Shown piece by piece: positions 41,101 to 52,107 of a stretch of 64,000 nt of DNA (position 1 is the first letter of the stretch; every line of letters begins with the position of its first letter). The stretch is taken from assembly GCA_025084515.1 (NCBI GenBank), contig JAJAGP010000046.1:227347-291346 (forward strand), given 5' to 3'. Origin of the DNA: Ancistrus triradiatus (lineage: Eukaryota > Chordata > Actinopteri > Siluriformes > Loricariidae). Under the pieces are notes generated by a model. It worked only from the letters and a program-made list of their open reading frames with translations, did not search any database and was not told where the DNA came from. A program made the translations under genes and the position numbers.

Positions 41101-42207
41101 CTTTGGATGTTGTTGTGGGGTCTTTTGTGACCTCTTGGATGAGTCGTCGCTGCGCTCTTGGGGTAATTTTTTTCGGCCGGCCACTCCTGGGCAGGTTCAT
41201 CACTGTTCCATGTCTTCTCCATTTGTGGACGATGGCACTCACTGTGGTTCGCTGGAGTCCCAAAGCTTTAGAAATGGCTTTATAATCCTTTCCAGACTGA
41301 TAGATCTCAGTTACTTTCTTTCTCAGTTGTTCCTGAATGTCTTTGGATCTCGGCATGATGTGCAGCTTTTAAGGATCTTTTGGTGTCCTTCACTGGGTCC
41401 TATTTAAGTGATGTCCTGATTGAGAACAGGTGTGGCAATAATCAGGCCTGGGTGTGGCTAGAGACAGTGATCTCAGGTGTGATAAACCCTAGTTATGTTT
41501 TAACAAGGGGGGGCAATCACTTTTTCACACAGGGCCATGTAGGTTTGAATTTTTTTCTCCCTTAATAATAAACACCTTCATTTAAAAACTGCATTTTGTG
41601 TTTACTTGTGTTGTCTTTGACTAATATTTAAATTGGTTTGATATTTCGAAACACTTAAGTGTGACAAACATGCAAAAAATAGGACATCCGTTCAGCATCC
41701 TGTTTCACAGAACGTAATGCAGATGTTAAGCATAGCTCCGATACTTGCAGGGAACGCACTGCAAATTTTAATTAACCATTACCAGTTTAGTTCAGAGACC
41801 TTGATGAAGAGTAGTGGATCATTTTTAAGGACTAAACGTTTTCCAGATATTTCAGTATTCAACTGTGATCTTTCTGAACTGTGACTCATTCTGAAATGAG
41901 TGCAGAATGTTTCTGTTTCTTCCAAACCCATAACACTGTGTACTATCTGTGCTGTTACTCATTGTGACTTAACTCATTGCTGACATGTCTTTCTTTCTTT
42001 CTCTTCTCCATTTTCCCATGTGTCTCTCCCTGTGCTTACGTTTTGTGCGTTTTGTTGTCTTTGTGTATTTACCTTTGTCACGTCCCTTTCCTTTGTGTAA
42101 CTTTATGTCGGATGCGTGTTGACGTTCTTGCTGTGATCCCACAATCTGCTATGAGTTCCTTGGGTGAACCTTGTTTCCGCTTCCACTTGTGTGTCTGCGC
42201 ACTCCTG

Positions 42208-42264
<57 letters not shown>

Positions 42265-44116
42265 GGGTCCTGAAGTCCGTCGCTGGAGGCTGGTAGCAGA
42301 CTGCTTCTCAAATGCTCCAAGTGTGGCGTGATCTCCAGCACTGCTCTGTCCAACTCCACCACCAGCAGCGCCATGTTAGTCCCATTCCACTCTCTCTCTC
42401 TCTCTCTCTCTCTCTGTCTAAGTCTCTCTCTCACACAACCTTTCTCTCTCTTCGTCTCTCTACTTCTTTGTGTCTTGCTTTCTTAAGTGCTTAGTTGTAT
42501 ATTTTTCATTACTCTTTCTCTACGACTCTCGCAAACCCTCGCTCTTTTTCTTACTGACTCACCTCACCTGCTCTCTCGGAGTACAGGTACTAGAATATTC
42601 CATATTCAACTGGCAGACAGGATAAATAAAGCAAAACTCAAGACAGTGAAAATGAGAGTTTTATTTATTTATTTTACAAAAGAACAAAGCAACTTTGTAG
42701 AAACCCAGGTCTACATCTGGGCATTTAGCAGACACCTTTATCCAGAGTGACTTACAGCTGTTACAATCCAAGCAATTGCGGATTAAGGGTCTTGCTCAAG
42801 GACCCAACAGTGGCAGCTTGGCGGAGGTGAGATTTGAACCCTAGAACTTGTGGTCCACAGTCCAGTACCTTAACTGCTAGGCCACCACAGTCCAAACACC
42901 CTAGTGAGACAGTGGAAAGGAAAAGCAACACTTTACCATATGCTTTGGTCATACCCTGAATTACAGAGATAGTTGGATTTTCTGTATTCTACTCTCTCCA
43001 TGGTTTTTAGGAAACAACTGATCCTATTGGCTGTATTTGGTGTCCCCCAGGTGTTTCCCAATGGTGCTCCTCAGCGTTGGATGCCATGGCCTTTGCTCTG
43101 AGGTCTCGCTCCCCCCCTTACTTTGTCTGGCTTAGATGTTTTTCCTGCACCTTGAGAACATTGAGTTCATTTTGAGGCTAATTTTTTATACGTCCTGGTC
43201 GTCCATTACTGTCTTTACCAAATATCTTCCAAACCCTACTTTGTCCCACTCTTGAATATTATTTTCTTTGCTTCCCTTTGCTATTTTGTGGGTTTTTGTT
43301 TTATCCTATTTGTACGGTATGATGTGTGTTGTTTTGTTTGTCTGATTTCCTTGTAGTTCATAAGTTGTAAAAGTAATAAAGACATTTTAATAGCGAAATG
43401 GTAGTAGAAAATATATTGAGAAGTCACTTATCTTTTGGGGGAAGGTTTGGAACAATTAATCAGAACGAAGCACTCTTAAAAGGACAATCAGTCAATACTG
43501 CGCTAGACTGAAGATTATTTAGATCGACAGCACCTACCCATGCATGATAAGGTGTACAAATGACTCTGTCGTTCATCAAAGAAGTTTCACATTTTAAATT
43601 TACGTACAGAGTATCTTACTGGTGGTGCACAATCCAGCACAAAAATATGAATGGATGGAGGGATAGATGGGTACCCAGCCCACCTCCTCAGCCCTGCCCA
43701 GGTCTGCATTAGACTGGCATCCCATCCCGGGAACGCTTACATCTGCACCCTGTCTTCTTTGGGGAAATGTCCAGGGATATATATTTGCCAAAATTGGTGC
43801 TAATTCAGTTTGCATTGTGAATTCAGCCTCTGTTCCTCTTGTCCTTTTCATCTCCATCTCCTTTTTTCTTCTTCTGCACTCCCCTCTCCATTGCTCTTCA
43901 TATCTCTTATTCATTTACCTGCTTCCTCTGCGTCTCTCCTCTCCCTCTTCCTCCTTGGCTCGCTATCGGTCTTTATCTTCACCTCCGTTCCTGTTTCTCA
44001 TCTTCATCACTCTTCTTGAGATGATTGCTTGCTCCTCTTCATCTCTCTTTCTAATACGGCTACTGTACACTACTTCAGTGGCGAAAATAGGAAACTCTTC
44101 AAAGAGTGACTCTCTC

Positions 44117-44155
<39 letters not shown>

Positions 44156-47100
44156 GTTCCAGAGGTCTGCTCTTTGAAGAGGTAAAGAACCGGCGAGTGG
44201 GTTCAAGGTCACCCCTTGTTCTTTTAAGGAAATTGAACTAATCTGTGGCTTTTTGCCAATGCAGTCCTGTTACTGAAATGATAATAGAATTGCTGATACC
44301 CATCTCCTCCATCTCTTTTTGTCTCCTTCCCTTTTGTCAGCCCAGCTTCTCTGTTCTTCTCGTGAATGCAAATTTAGGTCGTACATGTGACGAGTTTGTG
44401 TTTGTCAGAACCATCTGATGACTTTAGCACGCATTTCCATATGTCTGTCTGTCTCTCTCTCTCTGTCTGTGGCTCCCTGGCTTGTCTCTCCCGGCATCTC
44501 TGGTAATGAAGTGAAAGTGGGTTGTCTGTCCCTTGTCAGTAAAGCCCATTTACACTCAGGATTTGGACTCAGTGCAGCGAAAACACATTAAATTGGTGTC
44601 AGACGCCGCGGCCAACCAGCGTGAAGCCGTCGCCAGCCCCAACTAAGTTTGAGCCTTTACTGACAGCTGGCATTTACCTTCACATGTAATACAGCCAAGT
44701 GAGACAGGGACCTGCTTTGCATATTTCAAACAATTCTACTCTGAATTTATAACCAGCCTATATCTATCAGCTCTGCTGGATCAGTGGTAAGATCCAGCTA
44801 ACGGAAAGCGTAGTCCCTGCGGGTCTGGGTTCAAACCCAGTCGAGGTCAGGCCGTGCTGTTACGGGAATTGTTTCTTCATGCTGTTTTCCGTGTCACCAA
44901 ATCAGCACTCAGTGTGTAAAAAATATGGAAAGGACTCACATGTGCAGCGAGTGGACATTTAGGTCGCTTGTGTAACCGGCCATGCTGTGTGTTTGTATAC
45001 AGGGCATCACTGTGGAGCTCGTGTGTGGTTCTGCCCCTGCTGGCGCTCACTTGGATGTCGGCGGTGTTAGCCATCACCGATCGGCACTCGACTCTCTTTC
45101 AGGTTCTCTTCGCCGTCTTCGACTCGGTCCAAGGCTTCGTCATCATCACCGTTCACTGTGCCATGAGGCGAGAGGTAAGTGAGAAGCCTCACCGTCAATC
45201 GGAAACTACCGCGGCTTCCCATTTCTATCAGGCATGATGTATGGAATGTTTTAAGGTGCTAGATTATTTAAATTTTGCTACAGTAATGATTAAAGGCAAT
45301 TTTTTTAAATAAAGCATTTGGTGTACTCCATCGGTTGTACCGCAATGATTAATATAACATGTGATTATTATAACTAAACATATGCAGTAGCTGTTGTTAC
45401 TAGTTAAGTTAAATGTAAAAATGTAATTATTTCATATTATTGATGCAATTAATATTATTTTACTATAATACAAAAAAGTAATCAATTGTATTTTATTAAT
45501 TTATGTAGTACTAACTTCAACTGTAGTAAGACAGAATACATGTGTGTAAATGAAAGGGAGGCAGGTGGAACAGTCAGGCTACAGGGATCAGTGGTCACAA
45601 AGGTCCAGGAGTTCAGGTACTTGGGATCAACTGTCCAAGGAAATGGGGAGTGAAAACGTGTGGTAAATGTGTTGCTGTGTAAGATATACTGAGTATGTGG
45701 GGTACATGTGTGACTGTCTAATATGTGTAAGAATGTGTAATACTGTATGTGTCAGTGTGGTATGGTGAATGTATGAGCTAAATTAAGGATTATGAGGTAA
45801 ATTTTGTATGTGACTGTGAGGCATGGTGAATGCGTGAGGTAAATGCGTTACTATGTAAGATATGCTGAATGTGTGAGGTAATATTAGTTATGTTTGGGTG
45901 GAATTTGTGAAGATATGAGGTAAAACTGATGTATTTGTAAGAGAAAAGTGAATGTAAGGTTAGAGAATGTGTGGGGTAAAAGTGGCGAAAGTGTGAGAAA
46001 TAAGTAGTGATTATGTGAGGTAAAAGTGGAGAACATGTGACAGGAAAAGTATGTGAGGTATAGTGAATATGTGAGGTAAATGTGTTACTATATAAGATGT
46101 GATCACTGTATTAGAAATGACTGAATGTGTGAGGTATATGAGTAACTGTGAGGCGACACGGGTAATTATGTGAGAAATTAGTGAATGTATAAGCGAAAGT
46201 GTTACTATGTAAGAATAAGTGAGGTAAATAAGTAAATTACTGAATGTGTGAGGCAAATTACTGAACACGTGTGGTAAATGCGTTCTTGTCTAAGATATAC
46301 TGAATGTTTGAGGTAAATATGTGACTGTGTGGTATGATGGATGTGTGAGGTAAATGTACTACTATGTAAGATGTGGTGAATATGTGAGATAAATTAGTGA
46401 ATGTAACGAAATTACTGTGTGACAAAGTGTGAAATTATTATGTTAGTTCATAAGGTAGTGAAAGTGTGAAGTAAATTAGTGAATGTGTGAGGCAAATTAG
46501 TCCACATGTGTGGTAAAAGTGTGAGGTGGAGAATATGAGGTAAATACTTTGTGACTGAGTGTGTGAGTAAAATGATGAAAGTATGAGCTAACATTCAATG
46601 TGTGAGGCAAATTTGTTACTACATATATAGATGTGGTGAATATGTGAAATAAATTAGTGAAGGTGCGAGTCAAATTGGTAAACATGTGTGGTAAATGTGT
46701 TACTGTGTAAGATATGCTGAATGTGTGAGGTAAAATTAGCGATGTTTGGGTAAAATTTCTGAAGATATGAGGTAAAAGTGATGAATGTGTAACAGAAAAG
46801 TGAATGTAAGTTTAAAGTACAATGTGTGGGGTAGAAGTGGCAAAAGTGTAAGAAATAAGTAGTGATTGTGTGAGGTAAAAGTGGAGAACGTGACAGGAAA
46901 AGTATGTGAGGTGTGGTGAATGTGTGAGGTAAATTAGCGTGTGTGTGAGATAAATGTGTTACTATGTAAGATGTGATGACTGTATTAGAAATTACTGAAT
47001 GTGTGAGGTGACTGTGAGGCGAAATGAGTAACTGTGTGACTGTGTGGCATGGTGAATGTGTGAGGTAAATGTGTTACTTTGTAAGATATGGTGAATATGT

Positions 47101-50100
47101 GCGGTAAATCAGTGAACACATGAGGTAAATTAGCCAGTGTGGGAGGTAAATTAGTGAAAGTATGAGCTAACTTAGTCAATGTGTGAGGCAAATTTGTTAC
47201 TACATATATAGATGTGGTAAATATGTGAAGTAAATTAGTGACTGTGCGAGGCAAATTGGTAAACGTGTGGTAAATGTGTTACTGTGTAAGATATGCTGAA
47301 TGTGTGAGGTAAAATTAATGATGTTTGGGTGAAATTTGTGAAGATATGAGGTAAAAAGTTAAAGTAGAATGTGTGGGGTAAAAGTGGTGAAAGTGTGAGA
47401 AACAAGTGATTGTATGAGGTAAAAGTGGAGAACGTGTGACAGGAACAGAAAAAGAATCTGAGGTGTGGTGAATGCATGAGGTAAATTAATTAATATGAAG
47501 TAAACACTGTATGTGACTGAGGTATTGTGAATGTGTGAGGTAAATGTGTTACTTTATGAGATATGGTGAATATGTGAGGTAAATTAATCAATGTGTGAGG
47601 TAAATACGGGAAAGTATGAACTTAATTAGTCATGTGTGGTAAATGTGTCACTGTGTAAGATATGCCCAGTGTGTGAGGTAAATGTTGCTGTGTGGTATGG
47701 TGAGTATGTGAGGTAAATTAGTGGTAAATTAGAGATAAATACATTAAAGTATGACCTTAGTTGTGTGTTAAATGGGTTACTGCATGAGATATGGTGATTG
47801 TATGAGTTAAATTCCTCAATATGAGGTCAATACTGTATGTGACTGTGAGCTATGGTGAATGTGTGAGGTGAATGTTTTACTTTGTAAGATATTGTGAATA
47901 TGTGAGGTAAATTAGTCAGTGTGTGATGTAAATTAGTTAAACTATGAGCTAAATTAGTCATGTGTGTTAAATGTGTTCTGTGTAAGATATGCTGAATATG
48001 TGAGGTAAATATGTGGCTGTCTGGTATGGTGAATCCATGAGGTAAATTCATGAATATGAGGTAAATATTGTATGTGACTGTGAGCTATGGTGAATTTTTG
48101 ATGTAAATGTGTTACTTTTTAAGATATGGTGAATATGTGAGGTAAATTAGAGAATGTGTGAGGCAAATTAGCCAGCGTGTGGGCTAAACTAGAGAACCTT
48201 ACTACATAAGAAGTATTGAATGTCAGTAAATTAGTAATTGTGTGAGAAAATAGTGAATATGTGAGGTATGAGCATGTGATGCAGTGTTCAGACTCATAAT
48301 TTCATAATTAACACGCATGGGTTTTCACACACAATACAGTCAAAAGATGCAAAAGTTTTCGGGCCTAAACATCAGTCATTCCAGAGAGACCACGGTAATG
48401 TATTTTATGGACGAAAAGTGTCATACAAATGGACGGGGACCTGCCACTGACATACCTCATTGTCACGAGGAGCTATTTCAAGCTCGCTGTTATTAGTAGT
48501 GTCAATGGTTCCTTTCTCATTGAAAGTCCCCCTGTTGATAATGTATAAACGCATTGGCAGTGTGGAAGCTTTGTCACTCTGGGGTATAAAGTCATATCAA
48601 GGTTCCAGTCTAATCTCATCATTCCCCCCAACTCCTCGATGGGTCTGCTAACCAGATTAAAGTGATAGATTCACCTGAGTAATTCAGGCCTGTCTCCATC
48701 TTGAGCATACTTATCATTGTTATTAGCTCTACATTAGTGGTAAACAAAGCCGCTTCCTTTCACTCGTGCTTTATTTAGGTGCCCTGGATATTGCAGGACG
48801 TTTGGTTATGATGTCGTAGCGCACCCATAATGAAGACGGACTTTAAAATTAATACGCAGTTTAATAAACAATCGATAATTAAAATACTACACTCTGACAT
48901 AATGAGCAGATGGAACAGAGGTGCACAGGGAGCAGTTACGTTCACATATCAATAATAAAGTGGCATAATGTTGTGATTTAAGCCTGCTCTCATTTTTTTC
49001 AAAGGTAGTTAAATAAAAGATAAATAGCCTAATTACAGTGATGTGTTTCTGCCTGGAGTTTTAAGACAACCAAAAAAGAGACCCCTGGTCCCATTATTAT
49101 GACTGATATCTGCAGTCTGTTTAATTCTGCATGGATGAAGAACCACTTTTCATTTTAATCCTTTTTAAAAATTCTCACAACCCGTTAAATCCCTGAGGAC
49201 CCAAACTTTTTCTGTCAGTGTTATGACATTTATCTACGAATGACAGCGTGAACGTTCATAGCATACAGAATGGCATGAACATCTTGTTTGTGAGTGGAGG
49301 ATCCAGAAAGGCATGTTCTGATCAGTTGGGTGTAGCAGGGGCATGTTTTGGTGAGTGGGTGGAGCAGGGGCAGATTTTGGTTTGTAGCAGGAGCAGGTCT
49401 TTTTCGATTGTGTGTAGAAGGGGTGGGTTTTGTTGGATGGGATTCAGAGGGACAGATTTTGTTCAGGTGGGTGTAGCACTTGCTGATTTAGGTTAGCTTG
49501 GGCGCAACAGGGTGGGTTCTCATTAGATGGGATCCAGAGGGGCAGTTTTTAGCCAGTCGGTTGTAGCAGTGACAAGTTTAGAATGGTTTCTACCAGTCGG
49601 GTGCAGCAAGGGCATGTTTCCTCATGTGGATGTAGCAGGGACAGGTGTGGGTCAATTTTTGTTGAGTTAAGTGTAGCAGGGTGCAGCAAGGGCTTGTATT
49701 GGTTACTTGGTTGTAGCAGGGTAAGATTTCCATTGGTTGGGTGTAGAAGATACAGGTTTTGGTTGGTTAGGTGAAGCAGGGTTGGGGTTTAGCAGGAGAA
49801 AGTATAGGGCAGGTTTTGGTTGGTTGGGCGAATAAGGGCAGGTGATGGTTAGTTGTAGCAGAGGTAGATTTTGGGTGGTAGAGTGTAGCAGTAACAGTTT
49901 TTGGTCCATTGGGGTGTAGCTCTACAGAACTCACTCAGTCAACTGAGTGTAGCAAGGGCAGGTTTTGATCTGTTGGGTATAGCGGAGGCAAGTTTTATTC
50001 TGTTGGGTGTAACAGGGGCAGGTTATAATCAGTTGGGTGAAGAAGGGGCAGGTATTGGTTGGTTGGGTGTTGCAGAAACTAGTTTTGGTTTTGGTTTTAG

Positions 50101-52038
50101 CAGAGGTAATTTTCCAGCAGGGTTGGTCATCATGCAGGCATGACTGGCCATTCCTGAGGGAGGTGAGGCTGGTGAGGGGATTATCCCCTGATGCTGCAAC
50201 ATGAACTCCTGGGCTAAATTGTGAAAACAAATCTCTCTCTCACACATACACTCTTCCTCTCTCACTCTTTCAGGTGCAGGACGCTGTGCGCTGTAGGATG
50301 GGCGGGTGTAAGGACGACAGCGAGAACTCGCCCGATTCCTGCAAAAACGGCCAGGTGCAGATCATGGTGAATAGCGTCCCATTCTCATCTCATCCTCATC
50401 ATAGACTTCATAAGGTCACACGTAGCAGTGACTTTCGACTTTGGACCAATAGTGAATTCAGAGTTAATGAGCATTATGGCAGGAAGGTGCTTCAGAAATT
50501 CAGATTAGTCGATTAGACTAAGACTTATCATGTTCTATCCTATTATACATTTTCCTCCACCTTCCTCTCTTCTCCTTCTTTCCCTACATTTTCACTACAT
50601 CACCAAAAGTATGCAGACAACCCTTCTCATTAGTGATATTTGTTATCACGGAATGGTTGTGGATTAACAGTGGCAGTAGAATGTAGTACTGAACACCTCA
50701 GGGACTCAGACAAGTCAGAACTTTGTGCTCTAGCCTCGTGAAACAAACTGCGTAAAGAAACGCGGAGATCTTCAAGAACGACAGAACCATGTAGTGACTA
50801 GCGCCCCACGAAGATAAGAACCCTGCTGATCTTTTTAAAAGCCACAGGCATCAGAAAGTTTGGACAAAAGATGCTCAGAATACGATAAGAGACTGTAACG
50901 GCCTGACACAACTGCCATGGAAATATACTAAGGATTACCAGTGGTGTAAAACATTCACCAATCAATCAACTACCAGAGATCTTCAACTTAACTCCTGAAA
51001 ACACCTTTGAGATGAATTGGACTGCCAACCGTGAGCCATGGGCTTATTTTCCAGCTTCAGTTCCAAAGTTTATTGGAAAGCCCTTTCATACTAATATCCA
51101 GGTCATTTTTGACTGTCCACAAACTTCTGGCAATATACTGTACATCCATAATCAAAGCATATACTTTCCATGACCTCAACATGGCTTGCATCCAACCAGA
51201 GTGTTATACCCTTGTTTGATTCCTATGTACAAAGCCCTACCTAATCCTTCAGTTAATGGAAGAGGATCATTGTTTTTCCACCTTGGAGTCAACGCTGATT
51301 TTAGGACCGCCATATCAGACAGAACGCCATTATAAGGGTTTCTAAAGACGCTGCATGACTTGGTCATGGCAGAAAAGTGTCTTATTTAGGTTAGGTATAA
51401 TACCGTACATCACACAACAGCAAGAATGAATGTCGTTTCCCAATATTTGTTTCCCTTGTGTATTTTTCAATGCACAAATGAACCCGAAAATATCTTTTCA
51501 GGAGATAATGTACTGTAATATGTTTATTAACATAAACCAAAGGGGTTCATTAACATCGTTAACTTTAATCACGGGTCGATCTCTGCAGCGGGAATAGCAT
51601 ATAATTAGGTAGCCAAGGTAATGTGGGTAATGTGTAATTTGAACCTGGGGTGAAAGCAGAAAGTACGAGCCCCCTAATAGGTTAATCTACCTCCTCCCAC
51701 CTTAATTCCGCCCTCCCTCATGGCTATAATATTCTGGGACTTTGGATATTTTTCCAAGCCTGCTTAATGGTGCCGCACCACAGTAACCCTAAACATTCAA
51801 CCTAATAGTTTTACGTCAAAACTAAACACCACACACTAATGAAACACCCCCCGCAAATCATAATCAGAGCCGTGGTTAACCACTGAGTGTGTGTGCTGTG
51901 ATCGTAGTGCAGATTTTTTACACTGTAATCAGTGGCATAGTGTGAACAGATTAGAAGGTTAATTTGATAAGTAGTTTGAAGTGAGCAGGTTTGACTTCTA
52001 CTTTCGTGAGCTCATACAAGTGATGATTAAGTTCCAAG

Positions 52039-52107
<69 letters not shown>

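Larger units (their letters stand above)
35758..42275. other. adgrb2 intron between loop 3 exon and cassette exon
   Basis: It contains Tc1-type relics at 37.6 and 40.1 kb. 35758-37580 and 38600-39700 show no gene. 39735-39870 resembles a worn fish repeat (ACCTCGGAAGTTGAAC, TAGGATTAATCCATTTCC). Confidence 0.6.
42417..45002. other. adgrb2 intron between cassette and TM6 exons
   Basis: Besides the SINE, LINE scrap, (CA)n and tRNA-like piece, there is a C/T-rich stretch at 43830-44060 and a GC-richer unique stretch at about 44460-44660 that could be a conserved element. No other exon was seen. Confidence 0.6.
45175..50273. other. adgrb2 intron between TM7 and proximal tail exons
   Basis: The 5.1-kb intron is dominated by two tandem arrays (45.65-48.28 kb and 49.31-50.12 kb). 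45240-45520 is AT-rich, and 48290-49300 is unique-looking with no recognised gene. Confidence 0.75.

Noticed and set aside
44770..44862. tRNA gene
   Set aside because: A- and B-box words are present but the acceptor and anticodon stems do not pair, so a SINE head is more likely.
46011..48051. Several minus-strand ORFs rich in LPHTFTN
   Set aside because: They are the complement reading of the GTGTGAGGTAAAT array, with no independent coding signal.
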